DNA of 64,000 nucleotides from Chelydra serpentina (taxonomy: Eukaryota; Chordata; Testudines; Chelydridae): NCBI GenBank assembly GCA_037349315.1, contig JBAIAC010000026.1, positions 26,503,501 through 26,567,500 on the forward strand, written 5' to 3'. Below, one piece after another: positions 36,941 through 48,200 of this stretch. Made by a program: the position numbers and the translations under genes. The notes under the pieces were generated by a model. That model saw only the letters and a list, made by a program, of their open reading frames with translations, ran no database searches and was not told the DNA's origin. Every line of letters begins with the position of its first letter. The first letter of the stretch is position 1.

Positions 36941-37150
36941 TGTTGTAATTAAAGTACTGGATTGGGAACCTAGGGGATGTGGAGTCACTTCTTAATCTAG
37001 TACAGACTTCCTGTGTAGAACATTGAACAAGTCACTCAGGGCATAAATTGTCTAAAATGTCATCTCCCCTTTAGGTACCCAAATAAATGGCCAGATTTCC
37101 AAAATAGCTCAGCATGCTATGTGCCAAACTCTCAAAAATTTAGCCATAAA
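36941..37150 (+). repeat. MIR-type SINE core with unusual tail
   Basis: 36941-37042 carries the MIR body ('aaagtactggattgggaacc', 'acttcctgtgtagaacattg', 'aacaagtcactcaggg'). Beyond it, 37043-37150 ('aatggccagatttccaaaat', 'agctcagcatgctatgtgcc') resembles the tail after the MIR at 56222-56325 and the block at 17430-17525. Confidence 0.65.
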
Positions 37151-37269
37151 TCTCAGAATGTCTGCCTGGTGGAAAACACTTCTGAATATGTGTCCCTTAT
37201 TAAGAGCTTAATTGTCATCTATATTGGCCATTCATGATAATAATGATAGTCATTGGGTCAGAGGAAGAG

Positions 37270-37485
37270 GGAGAATGACTCTAGTCTGGTGTTTAGGGCA
37301 CTCATCTAGGATGTGGGGAGGCTCAAGTACCAGGTCCAATGATTATTTATTTATGTAGAGCAGGTTCAACTGGAGAAATTGAGAAAGCCTCAAACTAGAA
37401 TCGCCTACTGGTTAGGCAATGTGGGGGATCCAAGTTCAAATAATTTCTCCACATCAGTCAGAGTGAGGAACTAAACGTGGTCTCT
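37270..37485. repeat. Probable diverged tRNA-SINE-like repeat
   Basis: 'ggtgtttagggcactcatct' followed by 'aggatgtggggaggctcaag' resembles the tRNA-like half of MIR-class SINEs. 'ctactggttaggcaatgtgg' and 'gatccaagttcaaataattt' repeat the theme about 110 bp later. Heavily diverged; class not certain. Confidence 0.35.
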
Positions 37486-40009
37486 CATATCTCAGGTGAG
37501 TTCCCTAAACTGAACTGAATGCTGAACTAAAGTTTTGGAAGTGGGGAGAAGGTAGTAGCACCCTCACCCCATTTTGTGAATCTAAGTGTTTCTTGTTTGT
37601 GTAAAAATGCCACAATTCAAACAAAAAAAATTAAGTTGGGTCAAAATGAAAAGTAATTTTAGCATTACTGAAAGGTTACTTGGTTCAGTCAAAACTATTT
37701 GGCCAACTTGACATAAATTTACATGTAATTTTTGTGGAATCAACTAACCCATTTGAAAAAAAAATACCTTGCTCTACTGATGATAGTTTTGTGCCAGATT
37801 TCTTTGGTGTACATATTGACTTTCCCCATTCTTACTGTGCTATTGTCATATCTAAATTTAAGTCAATGTAGAAGTGAGCAGAGTCCCCTTACACTGGAAA
37901 ACCCCCAACATCAGTGAAGAGTTCAGAGAAACTGTTTGTGGGGGACCAAACCCACAACTATTTCCACAACAGGAGACTTGACAAGAAGTTTTGCTAGCTG
38001 AATCTTGCCAGATATGGACTCCCCTAAGATTGCTTACTCGCACAGAGGAATGAACGAGGTTAAAACATAGAAAAAAAGTTTACAAGGAATATTGGAAATT
38101 TGTGAAGAAGAAAAAAAAAACATAAATGAGGAGGAGGACCATATCCTCAGCTGTGCTTGAGAGGCACAACTGTGGCTATAAGCCACTTTTGTGCTCCTCA
38201 TATCCTGAGGTGGCTGGACAGCAGCCTGAGACCTCAAAGCATTTTAGAGTCACCTGAAGACTTCTGTAACTTTGCTGGCTGCCTAAGGCCTCATGGGGTG
38301 TCCTGTGCCATGCCTAATATGCAGATCACAGGGTTGGGGGGATGCCACTCAAGCATCTCCTGTGGCCAGGGAAGCTGGCTTTTAGGGCAGCTTTGTCCTG
38401 CTGAAGTGACATTAATATACCATAATGCAAACAAAGATATGGCCCAGAGTGTACATGGAGCTTACATAATATTCTGAGGTTGAGCGTTTGAGTGAATTGA
38501 GTTCCTCAATTCATTGCCCAGATTTTAGAGACAGGCACATTAGGAGGAACTGGGCATCTTATTTTTTACCTGCAGTAAACGTGACAGCAATGGTGAATAC
38601 ACACAGACCAAAAGATATTCTTCTCAACCTCAAGGCAACAATTTCTGTCCTTCATATAAAGATTGTGTATGATCCATTGCAGATATGGCATAGCTCATGT
38701 GTATGACTGCCTTAACAAACTTGAATCTATAGTCACCATAAATAATGACAGCTACCACATGGAGGTGCCTTAGGCATTCTTTACAAAGGTCAGTCAAAAG
38801 AATGTTACAATTCACTGCTTTTTATTTTTACCATTGCCTACTAGCACAAATCCAATTACTTCTGTTTTGTATGTCACTATCTTCATCAGCAACACACAGA
38901 AGAAAGCAAAACATACTTAGGTGACACTTTCTTAGCTGTAGGCAGATCTGATTAATGAGGCAGAGCTGAAATTAACTTTTTTTCTCATGTCAAGTAGATT
39001 TCCTGAGTAGTGCAAAATTCCCTTTATAATGCTGTTCATTAACATTTTAACCGCCAATAAGCATGTTGAAATATAATGTACTTCTTAAACTGAATTAGCC
39101 ATCCATCCATGTCCTATTATCACTGTAAATATAATGCAATATGATTTGCTATTAACAGCCTCAGATTTATCCATTTAGAAAGGAAATATAGCCCTCACTG
39201 CAGAGCCAGATAGCTAGAAACAAGCCCATGGACTTTAAGGAGATTGCACTGATGTAAATGAGAGGTACATTTGGCCTAATATATTTTAGGGGTATTTAAA
39301 ATAGAGAGAGAGATAGGCAGAGCCTTGAGAATATAATAGACATCTGAGAATATCAGTATTTTGATTAATTAAGAATACAAAACTTATTCCTGCTAGAGGT
39401 ACTATAACACATACACAATCAAAATAAATGAAAACAAACAGTATAATGAGAAGGAGCACAGAGACCCAGTTAAAATTATTAAACAAAGGAATTCTTCAGA
39501 GTATATTGCAATCAAGAGTATTTCAACTTTTAAAGCTGATATATGGCATAGTGTACTCCTTACTACAGTTGCCTTCCCATCTGTATACAGCCAGATTCTA
39601 ATAATACTCCTTAAGTAATCCCACTGAAATCAATGGGATGCACCCTGAAGAAAGGGTAATTTTTAAGTGGATATATACAAAATGTGTGATAATCTGGCTG
39701 GCAAATCAATGGACCAGATCCTCCATTGGAGTAAATCCATTATTCCATTAGCTTCAATGGAATCCTCATTTTAGACCAGCTCTGGATCTGTCTATATCTT
39801 ACTGTGTAATTAGGCCATAAAGCCATTTAATCAATGCAAAGGACAAACTTATGGCATGAGCTACTCAACCAAACAACCTTAGCATTAAAAAGATTAAGAG
39901 CCCAATTACTTGTCTTCAAATGACTAGTTTCCCAATTGCAAATACAGAAACAATAGGCATATTTGTCGTCTGTAGAGCTATAAACACTTGGAGAAACCAG
40001 ATTTAGACC
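37486..40009. other. Non-coding stretch, nothing firmly recognised
   Basis: No supported gene; the 106-codon plus frame at 38157-38477 has no recognisable domain. Short diverged 'ccactgaaatcaatggga'-type blocks (near 39622 and 39740) resemble dispersed palindromic repeats but could not be delimited. Confidence 0.4.
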
Positions 40010-40190
40010 CTGTTCCTACAAACACTTACATACAAACAATTTTATGCATGTGAGTTCAACTCATGGGACTACTCACATGAATAAGCATTTGCAGGATTAT
40101 AGTACTGGGCCCTGATTGACAAAAGCATCTTATTCAGGAAAACATTTATGCACATGATTAATTTTTTTCCTGAATCAAGGCCTTAGGGAT
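40010..40190. repeat. Diverged palindromic repeats (type B), two adjacent
   Basis: 40010-40105 holds 'ttatgcatgtgagttcaact', 'catgggactactcacatgaa' and 'gcatttgcagga'. 40108-40186 holds 'ctgattgacaaaagcatctt' and 'ttcctgaatcaaggcc', roughly inverted. Same family type as 52190-52320 and 57380-57485. Confidence 0.45.
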
Positions 40191-40399
40191 TCTAAGAGAG
40201 AGCTGTTTCTCAGACTGCTTGAGGAAAACTAGTATTTCTTCTGCAGTAGTGGCTCTCACCTTCACAGTGCCTCCGAGTGTCAATGTGCACTGTTGCAGGG
40301 ATTTTGTCAGTTTGGCACTTCCTTTTGCCATTCTAGCACCACAAGTGTCATACTTGGCGTAGTGCTCTGGCCAGGGTATGTCTCAGTTCTTTGCCCCTT

Positions 40400-41150
40400 G
40401 GAGGATAACAGAGAAGTCTAAACAGTAAGAAAACCCAAAGCCTAATGTTTTTTTTAAAATCTGGCTTTCAACTCCCGACTGGTGCTCACAGTTCTTGGCC
40501 TCTTCCATTTCTTTTGGTCTGGGAGAGGTTAGGACAACTCAGGCCCATGCTCTATTCTGGGTTCCAGCCCAGAGACCCTATAAGGTGGATAAGGACGGTT
40601 TCTTCAATCCATCCACCACTTCACTGATCTTCACAAGCTCTTTCCTATCCCTGCCTGGTTCTGTGGTTCCTCACAGCTTCTGCTTAGCCAACTATGAAGG
40701 TGAGTTCTCAAAGACTGCTCCCAGCCCTACTCTGCAGCAGCCAGACTGTATTGCAAGCAGACCCTTGCCTTTAGAGCATTTGATAGCTCCCTCCTCCAGA
40801 CAGGAGAACACCCTCCGCCCTCTCCCTGGGGCTAGGAGCTGTATTCCATACAGCCTTTAGTAGTATCTTCCTCCTCCAGACAGGAGTCATTCCTCAGCCC
40901 TCTCCCTGGGGCTGGGAGTTGTATCTCAGCCTTCTTGCCTTGGAATAGTCAGCTGCAAGGTTTTTGCTAACTCCCCTCAGCTGAGCACCCTCTCCAATTA
41001 ACCTTCCAATCTGTAGGGTTCAGCAGGCCAGCAGCCTTTTCCTGTCAGTGTCTGCTTGCTGTGAGGGAGGAGGCAGCTTTTATGCTGGTCCCTGTGACGT
41101 TATGAGTGTAATAGAATATCTCATTGAAAGGTGACACAGGGCCAGACAGA
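40400..41150. repeat. Unassigned GC-richer repeat tract with an 80-bp tandem duplication
   Basis: 40787-40866 and 40867-40935 are tandem copies with an 80-bp period ('cctcctccagacagga' and 'ccctctccctggggct' in both). The surrounding tract has a base composition unlike its neighbours and produces a 121-codon open frame with no recognisable domain. It may be part of a long interspersed element. I cannot name it. Confidence 0.4.
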
Positions 41151-41670
41151 GTTAATTAACTCACAGACTGACATGACCCGTGGCCGAACTTTAAAGACTT
41201 GTTAGGAAGATATGTAACTGAATAGAGCTTTGAAATGCAAGCCTGCATTGTTAAAGATAGAAGGGTAGATGTTTGCTTACATCACAAAACCTGAGCAAAC
41301 AATTTTTGTCTATTACTATGGCTTTGATTCAAAGATCAAAAAAGGTCTGTCGCGTCTTACGTTCTGCGGTGAGCACGTAAAGCGAAAACCGCGTATAACC
41401 GTGAAAATCCCTTAAATAGCTCATAAAGTAGTTTTGTGTATACAACCCTGTACAGTACTATATATACTATACAGAAATGTACATTACAGTATATAATAAA
41501 GAGTATACATACAAAATATAATTTTACAGTACTTTATTTTTAACAACATAACAGAGACAGATGGATGAAAGAAAGAATAAAAAATCAAAACAGTACAGTA
41601 CTATAAACTTGAACAGTTACCAGTCACCCTGGATATTCTTGCTATTCTTGTACTGTACACAGTCCAATGA

Positions 41671-43521
41671 TTAGTCTTCCTCTGACAACACTATTAGGAG
41701 GTCATCACGGCTTGATGTCGATCTAGGACATGATGGGCCAGGCTCGGGTGACAAAGAGCAAGTCACAGATGAAGTGGTTGGCTCTGGTTCAGCTCGAGAA
41801 GTTGCTGCTGGTTGTTTTTTCTTGAAAAACATGGTGATTGGCAACTGTCGCTGTTCTCTCTTGCGCTCCTCAAACATTTCTTGGTACGGTCTCAAATCAC
41901 CCGTAATACTACGTGTGATTTTGAGGCTTCGTCCCATAGAGGGATCATAGAATCATAGAATCTCAGGGTTGGAAGGGACCTCAGGAGGTCATCTAGTACA
42001 ACCCCCTGCTCAAAGCAGGACCAACCCCATAGTCAGAAATTAAATCATTCAAGTATTTCGCTGCTTGGAACACTTCAGAAAATTTATGAAGAGTCCAAGT
42101 TGCTGGCTCTTCCTGTTCGATGTCATCATCTTCGTCTTCTGTAGACGATTTTATCAGTTCCTCTAACTCTTCGTTAGTCAATGTTTCTCTATGGCCCTCA
42201 ATTAATTCCTCAATTTCTTCCTCGAGGATGTGGACGAAGCCATCACCACCCACTTGCCTGGCCACCTGAACAATGCATTCCACTCCTTTGTCAATGGCCG
42301 GGAAACCCTTAAAATCATTCACACAGTCTTTCCATAGGTTTTGCCAACATGCATTGACTGTTTCAGGCTTGATTGCTCCATTGCCTGTTTAATATAAGTG
42401 ATGCAATCAGCAATGTTGAAGGACTTCCAACACTCCATCACGTTAACATTGGGATCAGCATCCATAGCGGTAAGGATCCGTGAGAATGTAAGCCTCGTGT
42501 ACGTGGCCTTGAAACAGCTAATGCCACCTTGGTCGAGAGGTTGGAGGAGGTATTGGGGGGGGAGAAAGGCGACTTTAGCGTCATCATGCGCAAACCGGAG
42601 TGCATGAGGGTGGCCAGGAGCATTGTCTACGAACAGCAACACTTTAAAGTCAAGTCCTTTCTCTTCAAGGTACTGCTTGACCTCCAGAATGAAACACTTG
42701 TGGAACCAATCCAGAAATGTTGCTGCCGTCACCCAAGCCTTTTTATTTGATTGCCAGGGCGCAGGGATTTGCAGACCTGTAGAGCAAGCCCGGCTATATT
42801 AAATGCCCAGCCCCATTGCCACAAAGCAACACAGTCACATGGTCTTTAGCTGCTTTGAAGCCAGGGGCTTGTCGTTCTGATTTCGAAATGTAAGTGCGGG
42901 TGGGCATTTTTTTCCAGAAGAGCCCAGTCTCGTCAGCATTAAAAACTTGTTCTGGAAGATAGCCCCTTTCCTCTATGATTTCCTTTAATTGTTCAGGGTA
43001 GGCTTTTGCTGCCTCCTCATTGGCAGATGCAACTTCACCAGTAGTCTGCACGTTTTTGAGGTTGAAGCAGTTCCTAAAACTGTTAAGCCAACCTCGGCTG
43101 GCTTTGAATTCCTTCTTGTCAGAAGGCTGTCCCTCTTCGGTGGGAGGTTTGAACATCGCATAGATGCTAAGAGCCTTTTCTTGCAAAATGGTGCCATTGA
43201 TAGGCACACGTTTATGTTCATGTCTTCCAGCCATAAGCTTAATGCCTTTTCAGTCTTCACTAAAGCCTTGTCACACACTTGGCTCGTCACCTTAGCAGTT
43301 CTTGGAGCACTTGATGCCACGGCTTGACGAATTTCTGTCTCTTTAATCTTGATGGCACGGATGCTAGATTCATTGCACCCGTATTTACGTGCCACACTGG
43401 CAACTGACATACCACCTTTCAATAAGTCCAACACATACAGTTTTTCCTCCAGCGTTGGAACAGATCGCGGTTTCTTTGGTTGAGCACCAGATGAAGTAGC
43501 TGGCTTGCGTTTAGGGGCCAT
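41671..43521 (-). pseudogene. Tigger/pogo-type transposase pseudogene
   Basis: The start Met at 43521 is followed by 'APKRKPATSSG' and a pipsqueak/CENP-B-like helix-turn-helix ('VARKYGCNESSIRAIKIKE'). A second DNA-binding region follows ('KRVPINGTILQEKAL', 'ASRGWLNSFRNCFNLKN'). The catalytic core shows 'FNADETGLFWKKMP', 'LLFVDNAPGHPHAL' and 'QPLDQGG', the three acidic positions of the pogo DDD triad. The C-terminal part is acidic (near 42120-42170) and ends with 'LLIVLSEED'. Lesions: frameshift near 43222, stop near 42796, frameshift near 42745, stop or frame change near 42319, and a CR1 tail at about 41943-42030. CENPB and TIGD genes are domesticated relatives, but this copy is an inactivated transposon gene. 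Confidence 0.93.
41943..42030 (-). mobile_element. CR1 3' tail inserted in the Tigger transposase
   Basis: Plus strand 'atcatagaatcatagaatct' then 'cagggttggaagggacctca', 'ggaggtcatctagtacaacc' and 'ctgctcaaagcaggaccaac' is an antisense CR1 3' end of about 90 bp. Transposase-like peptide resumes on both sides, so it entered after the Tigger. No long target duplication is visible, which is usual for CR1. Confidence 0.95.
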
Positions 43522-43754
43522 GTTGCACTCAGCGCGGCGAGATGCACACAGAATGAGAGGCACAGGGGGACTGAGTACAGTACTGTATGTATTGGGAACA
43601 GCAGATTCGCGTCTCACGCTCACTCCGGGGCATACGCTGCTGGAATCGGCTGCACTACAGGCGGGCGATTAAACTTTTTTTTTTTTTCAAACCGCGAACC
43701 GCGTAAAGCTGAAATCGCGCAAGTTAAATGCGCGTAAGATGCGACAGACCTGTA

Positions 43755-45138
43755 TTTTTTTCTCTAGTGTTCTATAGCAAAAAAAATGGTCATTACACTC
43801 TACAGTACCAGGTTATCATTAGATGTTTGGACCATATAAGAAATTGGTTTTGACTGCCTATTGTAAGAATGCAACTTCAGTTATTAGGATAATAAATCAA
43901 ATTAAATATTGCTTTTTTTTGTGCAAAATTTCTTTATAAGACACCCTCTGGAATATTCAAAATGATTTTTTAAAAGCTGAATATATTCATTTATATTTGT
44001 TTGTATTAACAGAGGCAGAAATAATGCATTGGACCTTTCAAGGTCCTTCCAGTTCTATGAGATAGGCATATCTCCATATATATATTGTGCCTTGGAAAAT
44101 GTTGTTAGAATAAGTGTGCTCTATCAATAATGTACATGAGAAATATATTATGTCTTGATTTAATCTCTAAAACTCATTTACTATTGACCAGATCTGGGTG
44201 GGTGGAGGCAGATGGGGGTGGGGAATTACCTTTTACTTGAAGTTGTCAAGTGCTTCATCTTAGACCCCTTGATATTCAAATGATACCACATTTATACCAC
44301 AACACTGTTTTGTTGTAAAGTTGGAGATCAGAATTCTTGCTTTTAGGAATTAAGTGTCTCAATATCAGTCACTTAAAAGAAAAAGTACAATAGTCTTATG
44401 GAAAACAAAGTAACATTAGTCCCTTATTTGACATTGCTGTTTACGTCCTACCATTATGCAACACAGAAAAAAAACTCTTACGTATTCAAATTGCTATTTC
44501 ACATTTATCTGTATATGGTACCATAACTGAGACATGTTTGCCATTCACTTTACCAGAAAACACTCATTGGTTCCATGTGTCTAATTCTTGATGCAGCAAT
44601 GGGCTCTGACAGAATTCACCTTTTCCTATTCTTTGGAGTAGGGTGATTTAATTTAATTCCACCCTTAAAAAAGCATGATGATAGTGTATTTAATTGATTT
44701 GATTACTTATGGTACATCAAGGATGTGCTGTCATTCCTCTGTCTAGAACAGATGTTATCAGTGTGCTCACAAAATTTTCCTTCCGTATTCTAAGGATACC
44801 TAGTTCAAGGTTAACATTTGTGAAGTTGGCAGGTAGTGGTTCATACCACGTTGTTTTTTTCTCTATCCTGAATTGTGTCATGTATTATTTTACCTTTTAA
44901 AGAAAATGGCTATGTCTTTCCTAACCTACCCACTATTTAGGAGTAAACAGAACTTCTAGCCAAAATGTTTTCTTCTGACTTGTCCTCCTTTTCGTGCATT
45001 TAAAGTAATTCTGATCAGGATATTTTCCTACCAAACCAGGAGAAGTGAGCCAGATTTTTCCAGTCCTCCCCCCCCTCACCCATTGATCAAATACAGGTTT
45101 TTGCATTTAAATGGACTGCACATGTACATCTTCAGTTA
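43755..45138. other. Non-coding stretch, one possible repeat tail
   Basis: No supported gene. 'caaggtccttccagttctat' near 44039 followed by 'gagataggcatatctcc' resembles the 3' tail of a LINE of CR1 type, heavily diverged. The remainder is AT-rich without recognisable features. Confidence 0.4.
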
Positions 45139-45146
45139 GCATACCA

Positions 45147-45265
45147 TAGGATGACCAGATAGCAAGAGTGAAAAAAATCGGGATAGGGGGTAATAGGTGC
45201 CTATATAAGAAAAAGCTCCAGCTATCAGGGCTGTCCCTATAAAATTGGGATGTCTGGTCACCCTG
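45147..45265. mobile_element. Small MITE with a 7-of-8 target duplication
   Basis: Left end 'taggatgaccagatagc'. The right end 'tgtctggtcaccctg' inverts to 'cagggtgaccagaca', so the termini pair over 'tgaccaga'. Flanks are 'gcatacca' (45139-45146) and 'ccatacca' (45266-45273), differing at one base. 119 bp, hAT-like by target-site length. Confidence 0.8.
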
Positions 45266-45273
45266 CCATACCA

Positions 45274-48200
45274 TCATGGTGCACATGCCATTTAACTACA
45301 CTGTGAAACAGTGTACTACTCCCTGAGGGGTCAGCCAGGAGCTCAGAGTTTGACAGAATTAAGGAAACTTCCTGATCTGTTTAGGACTGCTCTATTTAAA
45401 TAGGAAGAAGAAGCAAATGAGGGGGGCTGAAACTAGAAACTACACAATTGGCAAAGGGTGGTGATATCTGGCCAGGTCCCTGAAGTCTGACCTGACCAGA
45501 CACAGCAACTTTTGTTTGAGTTTTAGATTCTGGCATTCTGAACATGGGCCCTGAGGTCTTATTTTGGTCTGTATGTGCTTGTTATGTAATTTGAAAACAA
45601 TATGATTAAGGAGGGTTAGTGAAATTTAGTCATTTTGAAAGTGAAAACGCTGATACCACTGGAAAATGAGGTCCCCCATTTAGTCATAAAGTGAATATTT
45701 TATAACAGAGCGTTCAATCTAATAATCTCAAACTGCTTTACCAAAACTGAACACTGATTGATGCTATCATCTATCGGTCAGATTCTGATATTCTTTATCC
45801 CACTTAGTAGCACCTTCCTTCACACGGACTGCAATGGAAATATAGAAATACTGGATTGGACCAGATGCTTCAGAGGAGGGTACAAGAAATCCACAGTAGG
45901 CAGATATGGCATAAACTGCTCACCACATTAGGTTTCCCCATAATCCCTACTCGTTCCACCAAAAACTAAACCCTGAAACATGAGATTTTAACCTCTTCCA
46001 AAAATCTGATGGCATTAACGCTAGTAATGATGAACAGAATTTGAGTAAAGACATGGGAATCTGACCATGCCTTGGGCTAAAATTCTTTAGCTCTGAGTTT
46101 TGCTTGAGAACTGATTTAGAACTGCAGGATTAGGCCCACTAATAGTTACCAGTGATTAATTTGCCATAAACAGAGAGAATTGATGAAATGTGGTTACAAG
46201 AGTCAATTTATCCTGGAGAGGAGCTGTGAACACTCTATTCTGTTACTGCTGGGACTATTTTCACCAAGTTCAGTAATGTTACAGTAACAGAAATGCTAGG
46301 TTATATGTAATTATATTTTGTGCAATTGTTAAGTGATGACTGTTTTGATACTTTGCTACGCTGCATCTCCACTAGGTATACAACAGAGATTGCTGACTCA
46401 ATTGAAATTAAAAATGAATAATATGCAAGTTGTAAGTACTCAAAAGAGAGCTCTTACTAAAACAAATCACAGGGCTGAAAATTTAAAGAGCTGCAATTAC
46501 AGTGTTTTGGTGCTATTTGGATAAGCCTGGGCTGTAAAACAGGGCAGTGACAGGTCATTGGCAGACAGGTGGTCTATCCCTTTGGGATGTAAAATCCTGA
46601 GTGACCAATGGCCCTGTTCTTTCTTAACCCTTTACACCTGCCAACACTAGTTAGTCCCACGAGGAACAACTCCTACATCAGTGGATTGCAGCACTCTTAC
46701 TGAGTTGCCACCACTTATTTACCGGCTCTTTGGCAATTCTCACACCTGGCCTGCTTCTCCATCTTCATTCCAGAACAGCCTCTTTAGTCTTCCCCCACCA
46801 ACAGGGAGCACTCATCCTCAGCAGCTCCTTTCATGGGCCAACAAGGATATCTACTGCTATTAAACAGTGCTAGTTGGCCAGATAGTCCTCAGGAATCCCC
46901 TGCTCACTTAGCTGTCCTCACTGTCACTGCTCCTTTGTCTGCCTCCTGAAAACAGCACCCCTATTACATTGCCCCATAGGCCCAGACATCAGGTATCTGC
47001 TGGCTATATGACCTTGTTATCCAAGAATTCTGTAGTACTTACATGGAAATATTTCTACTTTACCTATACCACTGTAACATAGAAAATAAAATAATTAGAT
47101 TGAGTACCTACCAAAACACCCAATAATTTGCCAGAACTGTCGAGTTTAAATCTAAATTCAAATTTCCTGGAAGATCAGGACAGTGCTGTTCAGACGAAAT
47201 GTTCTGGTTTAGTCATACAAGTGGGGTCAAGCCAGAAGTTCACATCTGGATCATGAGCCAGATTCACACTTTCCCAGAATTTGAGGGAAGCTGTAGGGAT
47301 ATTGGATCCACTGTTATGGACCCATCTCAGTCACAATCATCTTGAAGATCAGGCCATCATTATAGATGTGCTTCAGAGCACTCACACTTGGGTCCTTCCT
47401 GAAGGTATGATTGCTTGGATGTGCCAGGAGATTAATGCAGTAGAGCTTTTTCTGGCTCCATTACCATCCTCCTTTCTGTGGGAGGGATGATCTAAACCAA
47501 ACTATTGTTCCTACCATAATTACACACTTTTCTTAGAAAAAGCATTCACCACAAGAAAAACATTTTTCCATTCTGTACCTGCTGTCTGCTATTGATTCTA
47601 TGATAGACCAGCATGTCATAATTAATCTCTATGAAATTGCTGCTACTTCCCCTTTTGTGCATGGAGCTATGATTGAAGGTTTTTGTTGCTGTCAAGTTAC
47701 CATTATAGAAAGAACCCCTTTATTAAGAAGCCAATATTTTTGCACTAGACAATAATTCAAAATTGTTTAAGTATAATGCACTATCAATATTCCTTTTGAA
47801 GCAGTACAGTAGGGTATGTATGAGTGACAAATTATTACAAAGATAGGTTTTTCTTTTTACAGCAATGTGATCAAAATGTGCTAGTGTACTAAAAGTTCTA
47901 ATTTTAAACTAAGTTTTTTTCTGCCTTTTTACAGTATATATTATAAAAAAATAAATTTGTGGAGGAATCAGGGAGCACAATAATTACCAACTTGAAGATA
48001 TTCTAGATCTTCTAAATGTCAAAGCTATATCATGGGCTAGCCAAAAATAATTTAAAAAATCATTACTGAGAATGTGGATGCAGAGATTAAATTATTCCTG
48101 TTGAAATGATTAAATAAGTTTACAAACAAACAGTCACATCTAGTCCAAAAATTAACCAGAAAAATCCAGTAGTCAGGCAAGAATGAGAAAGCATCAGTAA

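Larger units (their letters stand above)
41342..43752 (-). mobile_element. Tigger/pogo-type DNA transposon, full length, CR1 inserted
   Basis: The right end, read inward on the minus strand, starts 'caggtctgtcgcatcttacg', and the left end on the plus strand reads 'aggtctgtcgcgtcttacg'; they match at 18 of 19 positions. A TA follows the right end (43753-43754). The left TA and first base are mutated to A's. Both termini are unusually CpG-rich. The body (about 2.4 kb including a CR1 tail of roughly 90 bp) encodes a decayed pogo-type transposase on the minus strand. Confidence 0.95.

Noticed and set aside
40495..40860. 121-codon Pro/Ser-rich plus-strand frame
   Set aside because: It includes the first copy of the 80-bp tandem duplication and has no recognisable domain. 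It is more likely part of an unassigned repeat.
40400..41341. An endogenous retrovirus ending just before the Tigger
   Set aside because: There is no gag, pol or env-like peptide, no paired LTRs and no primer-binding site that I can see. Only the texture suggests an LTR.
42989..43327. 112-codon plus-strand frame
   Set aside because: It is antisense to the Tigger transposase, which has the conserved motifs on the minus strand.
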